NCBI RefSeq assembly: GCF_037055355.1
Contig: NZ_CP146350.1
Location: forward strand, 3,123,001-3,187,000
Length of the DNA stretch: 64,000 nucleotides
Origin: Streptomyces sp. DG1A-41
GTDB taxonomy: Bacteria > Actinomycetota > Actinomycetes > Streptomycetales > Streptomycetaceae
Direction: 5' to 3'
Notes under the pieces: generated by a model
Seen by the model: the letters and a program-made list of their open reading frames with translations, nothing else
The model's database searches: none
Told to the model about the DNA's origin: nothing
Shown: one piece after another, positions 17,897-27,481 of the stretch
Layout: each line of letters begins with the position of its first letter
Position numbering within the stretch: position 1 is the first letter of the stretch
Made by a program: the position numbers and the translations under genes

Positions 17897-18281
17897 GGAT
17901 GCCTCCTTGGACGCCGGCGGCGCGTGGCTCGCGCCGGGACGATTCGTAGCCAGTCTCCCCTCATGCCTGGTGAAAGCGCCACCATGTCCCCGTAACGGGC
18001 TGGGAGTGTTTTCGACCACATCTGATTCTCCCCCGGATCATGGCCTGTTCAAGCCCAGGTGAGCACGGTCTCTCCTTCACACATCCCGCGGAAGCACACA
18101 CAATGCCCCGTTAGTGTGGTGGTTCTGCCCCCGCGGTGACCGCGTCGTGACCTCGACCCCCTGAACCACCGCACCGGGGCGGACCGCTGTACTTGGAGGT
18201 ACCTGCCGTGTCCCTGTCCGCTGCCCTGCTCGCCGCCGGCCCGTCGCCGTCGCCGGCCCCTCGGATACGGAGACCCCGAGA

Positions 18282-19310
18282 GTGCCCTCGCTCCAGGACG
18301 CCCAGGAGAGCGCGACGAACGCCGCCGGCTGGGTCGAGCAGAACTGGTCGACGTGGCTCGCGATCGGCCTGCGGGTCCTGCTGATCGTGGTGATAGCGGC
18401 GGTGCTGAGGGTCGTCGTCCGGCGTGCGATCACCAAGCTGATAGACCGCATGAACCGGACCGGCCAGTCCGTGGACGGCTCCGGGCTCGGCGGGCTGCTG
18501 GTCAATGTCGAGCGCCGCCGCCAGCGCTCGCAGGCGATCGGCTCGGTGCTGCGCTCGGTGGCGTCGTTCCTGATCATGGGCACGGCCGCGCTGATGGTCC
18601 TGGGCACCTTCCAGATCAACCTTGCCCCGCTGCTGGCCTCGGCCGGTGTCGCCGGTGTGGCGATCGGTTTCGGAGCCCGCAACCTGGTCACGGACTTCCT
18701 CTCCGGCGTCTTCATGATCCTTGAGGACCAGTACGGCGTCGGCGACACGATCGACGCGGGCGTCGCCTCCGGCGAGGTCATCGAGGTGGGCCTACGGGTA
18801 ACCAAGCTGCGCGGTGACGGCGGCGAGATCTGGTACGTCCGCAACGGCGAGGTCAAGCGCATCGGCAACCTCTCCCAGGGCTGGGCCACCGCCAACGTCG
18901 ACGTCACGGTCCACTCCGGCGAGGATCTGGACAAGGTGAAGGCGGCCCTGGACGAGGTCGCCGAGAAGATGAGCGCCGAGGAGCCCTGGAACGAGCTGCT
19001 GTGGGGCCCGATCGAGGTCCTCGGCCTGGACAGCGTCCTGCTGGACTCCATGGTCGTGCGCATCTCGGCGAAGACCATGCCGGGCAAGTCCCTGACCGTG
19101 GAGCGCGAGCTGCGCTGGCGCATCAAGCGGGCCTTCGACGCGGCGGACATCCGGATCGTCGGCGGCGCCACGGCCCCGGTGGAGGAGACGCCCGCCGACC
19201 CGACGGCGGGGATGGCGCCCCCGTCGGTGTACGCGAACTCGGCGTCCCCGCAGTCGGCGGCGGCGTCCCCGCTCACACCCGCCGCACCGCCGACGAGCAC
19301 CACGAAATAG
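18282..19310 (+). CDS. Small-conductance mechanosensitive channel (MscS family)
   Basis: A membrane channel that opens under osmotic downshock. From the GTG at 18282 it reads MPSLQDAQESATNAAGWVEQ. A membrane helix LRVLLIVVIAAVLRVVVRRA follows, then a second helix and the pore helix AGVAGVAIGFGARNLVTDFL, and the beta domain GDTIDAGVASGEVIEVGLRV. The C-terminal tail of about 45 residues is Pro/Ser/Ala-rich. A better start probably lies at GTG 18208 (GGAGGT seven bases upstream), whose reading frame MSLSAALLAAGPSPSP joins this one only if one C is restored in the run at 18257-18260. The break looks like a sequencing error. Confidence 0.92.
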   Translation: MPSLQDAQESATNAAGWVEQNWSTWLAIGLRVLLIVVIAAVLRVVVRRAITKLIDRMNRTGQSVDGSGLGGLLVNVERRRQRSQAIGSVLRSVASFLIMGTAALMVLGTFQINLAPLLASAGVAGVAIGFGARNLVTDFLSGVFMILEDQYGVGDTIDAGVASGEVIEVGLRVTKLRGDGGEIWYVRNGEVKRIGNLSQGWATANVDVTVHSGEDLDKVKAALDEVAEKMSAEEPWNELLWGPIEVLGLDSVLLDSMVVRISAKTMPGKSLTVERELRWRIKRAFDAADIRIVGGATAPVEETPADPTAGMAPPSVYANSASPQSAAASPLTPAAPPTSTTK

Positions 19311-19336
19311 CCGTCCCGGAGAGGGCGGCACGACGA

Positions 19337-19372
19337 GGGCGGCACCCGGGCCTTCCGGGTGCCGCCCTTTTC
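19337..19372 (+). terminator. Rho-independent terminator after MscS gene
   Basis: A perfect 13-bp stem (19337-19349 with 19355-19367), loop GCCTT, followed by TTTTC. It starts 27 bp after the channel stop codon. Confidence 0.85.
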
Positions 19373-19495
19373 GCATGCCCGGGTGACGACTGCGTCGCCT
19401 GAACCGTCCCTGTTGCCGTTGCCGCCCGCGCGGCGCCGGACTTCCTTTCCCACCAATGGGAACTTTCCTCATAAGAGCTGAGCCGAAGTGGGCGC

Positions 19496-19613
19496 ATGGC
19501 AGGAACCGCCGGCACGCCTGGCACCCCGCGCTTCCAGCGCGCCATGAACGACCGGGCGCCCTGGACCTGCTGCTGAAGCACGGGCGGCTGTCCCGTACGA
19601 GGTCAACCCGGCG
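19496..19613 (+). pseudogene. N-terminal remnant of a ROK-family repressor (csnR-like)
   Basis: The ATG at 19496 starts MAGTAGTPGTPRFQRAMNDR. With one missing G near 19557 restored, it continues ALDLLLKHGRLSRT, which is the opening of a ROK repressor's winged helix (MNDRAALDLLLEHGPLSRT-type). The rest of the gene is gone; the next recognisable sequence belongs to a GH4 glycosidase. Upstream, GGGAACTTTCC near 19458-19468 resembles the GGAAA/TTTCC palindromes I associate with CsnR boxes (from memory). It appears to be the left end of a deleted csnR-csnEFGHK operon. Confidence 0.6.
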
Positions 19614-19617
19614 GCCG

Positions 19618-20343
19618 GTTACGCCGCCGGATCAACCACCTCACCTGGGAAACGGGAGTACGCCTCGGCGGCCCGGAAGGCGAGGACGTCCTGCCCAAGC
19701 TGCTGACCGACCACGGCGACACCATCGCCTCGGACCTACGCCTCCCCCTCCACCCTGCTCGACCGCCTGGGCGTGGTCCCGTCGCACTACCAGCGCTACT
19801 ACTACGCGCACGACGAGGCCGTACGAGAACTCGGGACGAAGCCGTCCCGCGCGGCCGAGGTGGCGGGCCATGGAACGGCAACTGCTGACGATGTACGCCG
19901 ACCCGTCCCTGTACGAGAAGCCGGCCCCGCTCGCCAAACGGGGCGGCGCCCACTACTCGGAGGCGGCGGTGGACCTGGCGGCGGCCCTGCTGGGCGGTGG
20001 CGGCACCCCGTACCAGGTGGTGAACACGTACAACCGGGGCACGCTCCCCTTTCTCCCCGAGGACGCGGTGATCGAGGTCCAGGCGGCGGTGGGCGCGCAG
20101 GGAGCGTCCCCCCTCCCGGTCCCGGCCGTGGACCAGCCTGTCCTCCTGGGCGCCGGGGTCCTGGCCGCTCAGCACTCGCAGCTCAACGGCATGATCACCG
20201 ACCTGCTGGCCGACAGAGCACCCAAGGCGTCCCCTCCGGTGGTCACGGCCAGCCCTGTCCTCGGGGCGGTGCTGCTGGGGCTGGACAGACTGGGAGCGAG
20301 GAAGGGGGCGCAGGGACGTCTGCGGGCGTACCTCGGGACGTAG
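19618..20343 (+). pseudogene. Fused remnants of GH4 glycosidase (csnH-like) and sugar kinase (csnK-like)
   Basis: In shifting frames this reads RINHLTWETGVRLGGPEGED, then LGVVPSHYQRYYYAHDEAV, then MERQLLTMYADPSLYEKPAP and QVVNTYNRGTLPFLPEDAV. That is the middle and C-terminal part of a GH4 6-phospho-beta-glucosidase. Frame breaks fall near 19750 and 19866. After about residue AVDQ the sequence becomes PVLLGAGVLAAQHSQLNGMI and VVTASPVLGAVLLGLDRLG, the C-terminus of a sugar kinase. The open frame from ATG 19870 to 20343 could still be translated as a chimera, but both enzymes are clearly dead. Confidence 0.7.
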
Positions 20344-20438
20344 GACAGGCCCGCCTACGAACCGGCCGGGGCCGTGCCGCCCAACGGAACGTGGACAGAC
20401 GCAGGCAGCAGAACACGCGAGGGCGCATACTAGGGGCA

Positions 20439-20660
20439 ATGACAAAGCCTGCTGCACCTAAGCGCCATCTGCCCACCAGCCCCTTCAAGGCCCCGGTCAT
20501 TCCGGCCCCGAAGCACTTCTCCGTGGGCGACCAGGTCACACACGACATGTACGGCCTCGGCCGGGTCATCGGCATCGAGGACGGGATCGCGGTCCTCGTG
20601 GATTTCGGCTCGGCCCAGAAGCGGATCCTGAGCCCGTACGCCAAGATGACCAAGCTCTGA
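20439..20660 (+). CDS. Small CarD/CdnL-like domain protein
   Basis: A 73-residue protein beginning MTKPAAPKRHLPTSPFKAPV. Its second half, FSVGDQVTHDMYGLGRVIGI then VLVDFGSAQKRILSPYAKM, is the Tudor-like beta barrel seen at the N-terminus of CarD/TRCF RNA-polymerase-interacting proteins, but without the DNA-binding helical domain. CATACT lies 9 bases upstream of the ATG and no good Shine-Dalgarno is seen, so the mRNA may be leaderless. It is a stand-alone short version conserved in streptomycetes to my knowledge; its function is unknown. Confidence 0.82.
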   Translation: MTKPAAPKRHLPTSPFKAPVIPAPKHFSVGDQVTHDMYGLGRVIGIEDGIAVLVDFGSAQKRILSPYAKMTKL

Positions 20661-20726
20661 CACCGCTGTGCCCGGTCACGGCACACCAGGCCCCATCCGG
20701 GACCTGGCACCAGAAGGAGACCTCTC

Positions 20727-20882
20727 ATCGATCTGACCTCGCTCTTCTCCGCCCCGGAAGGGGCACCCGGCTCCACGGCCACGGCCTCACCGCCGCCGGC
20801 CACGAACCCCTTCCAGGCCCCGGACTTCGGAGAGGACGACAGCGCGACAGCGCCGGAGCCGCTCAACGGCGACTGGCACTGA
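20727..20882 (+). CDS. Small acidic Pro-rich protein without a canonical start codon
   Basis: An AAGGAGA ribosome site at 20714-20720 is followed 6 bases later by ATC GAT CTG ACC TCG. The frame then reads 51 codons (DLTSLFSAPEGAPG, then ATNPFQAPDFGEDD, ending EPLNGDWH) to TGA at 20882. Only an ATC stands where the initiator is expected. A single error turning ATG into ATC would explain this, and a non-standard start is the alternative. It follows the CarD-like gene by 66 bp and may share its transcript. No homologous family is recognised. Confidence 0.4.
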   Translation: MDLTSLFSAPEGAPGSTATASPPPATNPFQAPDFGEDDSATAPEPLNGDWH

Positions 20883-21088
20883 CTTGAGCCCGCCCCTGGG
20901 CCGCCGTGGGCTCGACCGGCGGCCCGGTCATCGCGAACACGGCTTGACGCGTTCGCGTCCCGCTGCGCGGCGCGACACGCACGCAGGGGCACGCAGCATG
21001 AACCCAGGGTCACTACGCCCCTGGGTAACAGGCTCAGACCGGACGCCGCACCGGCAACCTCCACCGGCCCCAGCACTACGGTGCTCGC

Positions 21089-21361
21089 ATGACACCCAAC
21101 GCCCCCTCCCCCGCTGACATCGCGTCGATGCCCAGGGCAGTGTTCGCCTTTCCTGGCTCACTGCGCGACAAGCTCGTGGCAGCGATCCTCAACGGCTCCA
21201 AGACCTCCACCACAGGACTCGTCGTCGCCTGCGAGCATGAGGGAGAGCCCTTGCCGGCAGCCGGGGCGCGTTCGGTCGTCGTCGACTCGGACGATCACCC
21301 GGTCGCGATCGTCGAGGTGACCAGCGTGCGCGTCCTCCCGCTAGGGAAAGTGGATCTTGAC
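21089..21361 (+). pseudogene. ASCH-domain protein, truncated at 3' end
   Basis: The ATG at 21089 gives MTPNAPSPADIASMPRAVFA, FPGSLRDKLVAAILNGSKTS, TTGLVVACEHEGEPLPAAGA and VAIVEVTSVRVLPLGKVDLD. This is the first two thirds of an ASCH (PUA-like, putative RNA-binding) domain with its GxKxxT-like loop. After about codon 91 the family sequence stops. The frame stays open to 21571, but that tail is the antisense of other sequence, including a replication-initiator fragment. The gene was probably cut by insertion or deletion involving a mobile element. Confidence 0.65.
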
Positions 21362-21450
21362 CACGTTAGGTGCCCAACCTTGGTGGCGTACTTGGCCACG
21401 TACGAGGCGACAGCCTGCTCACCGGCAGCGTGGCTGAGACCGGTGGGGGT
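21355..21450 (-). pseudogene. Fragment of a RepSA-like replication initiator
   Basis: Read leftward from about 21450 the sequence gives PTGLSHAAGEQAVASYVAKY followed by ATKVGHLTW. GEQ/K-VAxYVAKYATK is a conserved block of the RepSA-type initiators of actinomycete integrative conjugative elements (pSAM2, SLP1). Only about 30 residues remain, ending at the junction with the truncated ASCH gene. It is a probable footprint of a lost integrative element. Short match, so moderate confidence only. Confidence 0.4.
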
Positions 21451-21626
21451 GCGGCGAGGGTGCCGGCCGCCAGCCGAGTGCGGCAAAGTCGGGCCGTCTC
21501 TGGGCCGTCCGAGGGCGCTCGACATTGGCCCAGGACGACCACCCACCGACAGGCCCTTACTTGCCCGTTGAGATCCCGCCGACCTCCCTGCGCATCGTGG
21601 ACGGTGGGCCTGGCAGCATGCCCGCC

Positions 21627-21928
21627 ATGGATCAGGTTTTGAAGACCCTGGAGCATGAGTTCCGTTCCGAGCCCGGAAGTTTCCTGCTGGGACTGCGAAG
21701 TGATCTGGTCTGGGACCGAGGCGCCTTCTCCCGGCTGGAGAAAGCAATGCGCACTGCCTGCGAACGCTTGCAGGACGCCGAGGAGCTTCCCCGATGGTTG
21801 GCAACTTCCCTCGGCCGGAGCCAAAGGAGTACTACGCCGCGTGCATAGAGCGGCTGACGGATCTAGCGGACTGGTTCTTCCGAGGGGAGCACGCCTACAT
21901 GGAGCCGCACACCTGGTCGGAGCTGTAG
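21627..21928 (+). pseudogene. Decayed copy of the 117-residue orphan protein at 47831
   Basis: The ATG at 21627 starts MDQVLKTLEHEFRSEPGSFL and is nearly identical to the intact gene at 47831-48184 up to ELPRWLA. A net 52-base deletion near 21805 then removes the region EGYYHVATDVPSWTAHP and shifts the frame. The remaining C-terminus (YYAACIERLTDLADWFFRG, PHTWSEL) is still readable in another frame to TAG at 21928. About 25 bases upstream of the ATG are also shared between the copies. Confidence 0.85.
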
Positions 21929-22137
21929 GCCACGGTGACGGCCGCTCCCTGGGGGCGGATACGTGGGATGCTCTGAGCTTGAGTTTCAACCTCTGCCTAC
22001 GTGTTGAGAGTTGCTGCGCGGCACGAATGGGCAGGGCGTATTGCTCTCAATCCCGGTTCTGCCCCTCTAGACGAGGGTTTCGGGACACCGACGGTGGGGC
22101 GCAAGGTCTGCCGGTGTTCCCCAACGCCCATCCCAGC

Positions 22138-22989
22138 TCACGAGGTCTCGGGCTGCCGTACCCACGCGGTCAGTAGCCGAAGCGCCTCTTCGGAGCTGGA
22201 GCCTGCCTCGGCGGTGTAGACACTCAGCCGCTGGTCCGGGTCGGCGGGCAGGGTGAGGGACTCGTAATTGAGAGTGAGCGGGCCGACGATCGGGTGGTGG
22301 AAGTGTTTGCTGCCATGCGTGTGCCGATACACGTTCTGGTCGGCCCACCAGCGGCGGAAGTCCTCATCCATGATCGAGAGTTCGCCGACGAGTTCGGCCA
22401 GCAGTGGATCGTGGGGATGGCGTCCGGCGTCGCGCCGGAGCGAGGCGACAATGTCCTGGGCGTGGGTGTCCCAGTGGGTATACAGCGAGCGGGCGGTCTC
22501 GTCGCAGAACATGAACCGCACCAGGTTCCGCTCGCGGTGCGGCAGCGCGTCGAAATCGGTGAGCAGCGCACGTGCCATCTGGTTGGACGCAAGTACGTCC
22601 AGTCGCCGCCCCAGCACAAGGGCGGGGGTGTGCTCGAGGATCCGGAGCAGGTCGCGCAGCCCCGGGCGGACCGGCTGCGGACGCGTCGCCGTGCGGCGGG
22701 GCCTGCCTGTGGCGGGCTTGGCGAGCTGGAACAGATGGGTGCGTTCGACGGGATCGAGGCGTAGCGCGCGGGAGATGGCGTCCAGCACGGTCTCGGAGAC
22801 GTTCAGTCGGCGTCCGCGTTCCAGGCGTACGTAGTAGTCGACGCTCACGCCCGCCAGTTGCGCGATCTCTTCGCGGCGCAGTCCTGGCACTCGCCGAGGG
22901 CCGCCGTCGTCGGACAGGCCCGCCTGGCGCGGGGTGATCCGTGCCCGCCGAGAGCGGAGGAACTCACCGAGAGCTGTGTTGCGGTCCAT
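22138..22989 (-). CDS. XRE-type regulator with MmyB-like ligand domain
   Basis: A 283-residue regulator starting MDRNTALGEFLRSRRARITP (ATG at 22989; a GTG three codons earlier is possible). The helix-turn-helix runs over about residues 35-65 (REEIAQLAGVSVDYYVRLER). The rest is the MmyB-like domain with LRDLLRILEHTPALVLGRRL, NLVRFMFCDE and FHHPIVGPLTLNYESLTLP. The family often controls an adjacent oxidoreductase and binds a small lipid-like ligand. It is divergent from the SDR gene 206 bp away, its likely target. Confidence 0.95.
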   Translation of the reverse strand: MDRNTALGEFLRSRRARITPRQAGLSDDGGPRRVPGLRREEIAQLAGVSVDYYVRLERGRRLNVSETVLDAISRALRLDPVERTHLFQLAKPATGRPRRTATRPQPVRPGLRDLLRILEHTPALVLGRRLDVLASNQMARALLTDFDALPHRERNLVRFMFCDETARSLYTHWDTHAQDIVASLRRDAGRHPHDPLLAELVGELSIMDEDFRRWWADQNVYRHTHGSKHFHHPIVGPLTLNYESLTLPADPDQRLSVYTAEAGSSSEEALRLLTAWVRQPETS

Positions 22990-23195
22990 GCCGTTCACGA
23001 TAGGACCCGAGATCGCCCCGACGGCCCGAGAAAGGGGGACTGGCAGTCCCCCGGTCCGGCTGTCCCCGGGGCGAAGCGGACCCCCCGGAAGTCGGTCAGC
23101 AGCCGATTCCGGTGCTGAAGTGGAACGTGTCGAGACCGACCGGGGCCCAACCGCCCCGGTCGGCTTCTGTTTTGCATCGCACGAAGGGAACTCCT

Positions 23196-24047
23196 GTGTC
23201 GGACACCAAGACATTCCTGATCACCGGCGTCAGCACCGGCCTGGGCCGTGCACTCGCGCGCGCGGCGTTGGCCGCGGGCCACCGGGTGGTGGGCACGGTG
23301 CGCACGCCCGCCGACGCACGGGCCTTTGAGGCGCTCGCCGGCGACGCGCACGCGCGCATCCTGGACGTGACCGACCATGACGCGGTGGACACGGTCGTGG
23401 ACGAGACCGAGCGCGACCTGGGCCCGGTCGACGTACTCGTCGCCAACGCCGGGTACGGCCATGACGGCCTCTTCGAGGAGTCGTCGATGGATGACCTTCG
23501 CCGTCAGTTCGAGGTGAACGTCTACGGAACCGTGGCGGTGATCAAGGCCCTGCTGCCGCACATGCGAGAGCGCCGTTCGGGCCACATCATCGCCGTCACC
23601 TCGATGGGCGGGCTGATCACCATGCCGGGCCTCAGCTTCTACCACGGCAGCAAGTTCGCGGTGGAGGGCATCCTCGAAACACTCGGCAAGGAGGTCGCCG
23701 ATCTCGGCATCCATGTCACCGCCGTCGAGCCGGGCAGTTTCCGGACCGACTGGGCCGGCCGCTCGATGATCCGCGCACCCCGTGTGATCGCCGACTACGA
23801 CGAGCTGTTCGAGCCGCTGCGCGCCCGGCGCATCCACGGCAGCGGGCACCAGCCGGGCGACCCGGACAAGGCCGCGGCCGCGGTGCTGCGAATCGTGGCG
23901 GCCGACCAGCCGCCGACGCGCCTGCTGCTCGGCACCGACGCGCTTCAGCTCGTCCAGGCCGGACGCGACGCCTTCGAGCGCGACATGCTGGCATGGGCCG
24001 AGCTGTCGGCCTCCACCGACTTCGACGACGTCAGCCGGTCCGCCTGA
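23196..24047 (+). CDS. Short-chain dehydrogenase/reductase
   Basis: A 283-residue NAD(P)-dependent oxidoreductase. The cofactor motif TGVSTGLG is at residues 10-17, the NAG motif at VLVANAGYG, the catalytic Ser near 137 (AVTSMGG), and the YxxxK pair at about Tyr149/Lys153 (FYHGSKFAVEG). The GTG at 23196 follows GAAGGGAA. A frame open upstream to 23112 lacks a ribosome site and is ignored. Divergent from an MmyB-like regulator, it is probably induced under that regulator's control. The substrate is unknown. Confidence 0.95.
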   Translation: MSDTKTFLITGVSTGLGRALARAALAAGHRVVGTVRTPADARAFEALAGDAHARILDVTDHDAVDTVVDETERDLGPVDVLVANAGYGHDGLFEESSMDDLRRQFEVNVYGTVAVIKALLPHMRERRSGHIIAVTSMGGLITMPGLSFYHGSKFAVEGILETLGKEVADLGIHVTAVEPGSFRTDWAGRSMIRAPRVIADYDELFEPLRARRIHGSGHQPGDPDKAAAAVLRIVAADQPPTRLLLGTDALQLVQAGRDAFERDMLAWAELSASTDFDDVSRSA

Positions 24048-24070
24048 CGTCACTCGTTGTCGGGCCCCCA

Positions 24071-24107
24071 GCGCGGGGCGCTGCCGGGGACCGGGGGCGC
24101 CCCGCGC
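24071..24107 (+). terminator. GC-rich hairpin after SDR gene
   Basis: A perfect 11-bp inverted repeat GCGCGGGGCGC (24071-24081) with 24097-24107, loop 15 bases, 24 bp after the SDR stop. Confidence 0.65.
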
Positions 24108-24277
24108 GGGGCCTCGACGGCGGCCGTCATCACCAAGCTGTCCCGCTCATGGTCCACCACAGCCGAACCTGCTTGTAGCCGTTCACGCCGCCCAGCGCCT
24201 CCTGGTAACCGGGTGGAGGTTAAAACTTGAGCTGAGTGCTCATGCCACCCCCTCCGGCTTTGACGAAAGAGGTTCTG

Positions 24278-25153
24278 ATGCCCCCTCGGCCCGAGCCGTC
24301 ACCGCCGTTGTCGCCACTGCCGTCGGTCACACTGCGTGGGTATGGCGACATCGTATGGCTGGAGGGCCGGGCGGTAGTGCTGGACCAGAAAGGGCTGCGA
24401 CGGCGGATACCGGTCGAGGCCATAGAGGAGACGCGGGTCGTGGGCCGGGGGCAGCGCTCGGTCGAGATCGCGCTGTGGGGCGTGGACGGCGCTCCGGGGC
24501 CCGTGTTCACCCTGCAAGGCCGCGACGCCGCCCAAGCGGCCCGGCTCGTCGCGGCGGCCAACGGGGCACGTTCCAGAAGTGGTCCGCCGCAGGGCGGGGC
24601 GGCCCTGGTCGAGGAGCGGCCGACGAGCACCTCCGGCCGGAAGAAGGGCCTGGGGCTGACACGACGTGAACGCGCCGCGGGCATCGCTCTCCTTCACGTA
24701 TACGTCGGCGGGTTCGCCCTGCTGGCGTGGGCCGGCGAACCGCAACAGGCGGCGTTGTGGCTGCTCGGGGTGGCGCCCGCCCTCTTCGGTCTGTTCATCG
24801 TGGTGCCCTCGCTCCGGTGGGCGTGGAAGCGGCGGACCGTGCGCAGGCACGGTGTCACGGTCGTCGCGGTGTTCGCACGGAGAGAGGGGAAGCGGACGTT
24901 CTTCCGGTACACCGACCTGGACGGCGGGACGCACGAGATCGAGCCTGACTACGCTGCCAGGGGCATCGGCGGGGACCCGAAACGCATCGAAGTCGTCTAC
25001 GACCGTCAGCAGCCCGGCAGGGCTATCTGCTCACTGGCAGCCTCGACCCTGCTGTGGCGCACAGCGGGCGTGACGCTGGCCGGCGGACTGCTGCTGTCGC
25101 TCGCGTTCATCCTGATGCCCCTGCAACTGATATTCCTGGTGCTCGGGACCTGA
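24278..25153 (+). CDS. DUF3592-type membrane protein
   Basis: A 291-residue protein from the ATG at 24278 (GAGG five bases upstream), beginning MPPRPEPSPPLSPLPSVTLR. The N-terminal 110 residues look like a PH-like soluble domain (GDIVWLEGRAVVLDQKGLRR). Two helices follow (GIALLHVYVGGFALLAWAG, ALFGLFIVVPSLRW), then a DUF3592-like beta domain (RRHGVTVVAVFARREGKRTF, FRYTDLDGGTHEIEPDYAA, RIEVVYDRQQPGRA) and a last helix pair. The role of the family is not known. It stands alone between ettA and the SDR gene. Confidence 0.8.
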   Translation: MPPRPEPSPPLSPLPSVTLRGYGDIVWLEGRAVVLDQKGLRRRIPVEAIEETRVVGRGQRSVEIALWGVDGAPGPVFTLQGRDAAQAARLVAAANGARSRSGPPQGGAALVEERPTSTSGRKKGLGLTRRERAAGIALLHVYVGGFALLAWAGEPQQAALWLLGVAPALFGLFIVVPSLRWAWKRRTVRRHGVTVVAVFARREGKRTFFRYTDLDGGTHEIEPDYAARGIGGDPKRIEVVYDRQQPGRAICSLAASTLLWRTAGVTLAGGLLLSLAFILMPLQLIFLVLGT

Positions 25154-25403
25154 CCGGCCCATTCACCGGCAGGCGACCGCCGATGTGGGCTACCGAATGA
25201 TCATTTCTGGGCCGTCCCTGGGCCCTGCGAGGGCGCCCGAGGCCGGCCGACGGCGGCCGGCAGTGAGAGGCGAGTCCCAGCTGCCAACCACGAAACCCAA
25301 GGTCAGGAGCCCTCCGGCATACGCGTTTCCACCCAGGGGTGGCGGTACGGCAAGATGGGGTGTATCTGCCCACTGCCGTATTCAAGCTGCCGGACGGTTT
25401 CTC

Positions 25404-27068
<1,665 letters not shown>

Positions 27069-27070
27069 TC

Positions 27071-27481
27071 TTGCGGCACATCTACCGCTGCCCGCTGCGC
27101 TGGGCGGACATGGACGCGTACGGCCACGTCAACAACGTGGTGTTCCTCCGCTACCTGGAGGAGGCCCGTATCGACTTCCTGTTCCGCCCGGAGAAGGACT
27201 TCAAGCAGGGGTCCGTGGTGGCACGCCATGAGATCGACTACAAGCGGCAGCTGGTCCACCGGCACACCCCCGTGGACATCGAGCTGTGGGTCACGGAGAT
27301 CAGGGCGGCGTCCTTCACCCTCACCTACGAGGTGAAGGACGACGACCTGGTCTACGTCCGGGCCTCGACGGTGATAGTGCCGTTCGACTTCGAGGCCCAG
27401 CGCCCGCGCCGGCTCACCCTGGAGGAACGGGAGTTCCTCCGGGAGTACACGGACGACGAGGAGGAGGCCGTCGCCGCATGA
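27071..27481 (+). CDS. Hotdog-fold acyl-CoA thioesterase (4HBT)
   Basis: A 136-residue enzyme from TTG 27071, immediately after the ettA stop. The active-site helix RWADMDAYGHVNNVVFLRYL carries the conserved Asp of 4-hydroxybenzoyl-CoA thioesterase-like proteins. The beta sheet follows (EIDYKRQLVHRHTPVDIELW, SFTLTYEV). It hydrolyses an acyl-CoA thioester; chain preference cannot be inferred. It is translationally coupled to ettA upstream and overlaps the next gene by 4 bp (ATGA). Confidence 0.9.
   Translation: MRHIYRCPLRWADMDAYGHVNNVVFLRYLEEARIDFLFRPEKDFKQGSVVARHEIDYKRQLVHRHTPVDIELWVTEIRAASFTLTYEVKDDDLVYVRASTVIVPFDFEAQRPRRLTLEEREFLREYTDDEEEAVAA

Noticed and set aside
19870..20343. Intact small enzyme starting MERQLLTMYADP
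   Set aside because: It joins the end of a GH4 glycosidase to the end of a sugar kinase and lacks both active sites, so it is treated as a chimeric remnant.
21362..21571. C-terminal extension of the ASCH frame
   Set aside because: It has no ASCH similarity, and the opposite strand reads as a replication-initiator fragment.
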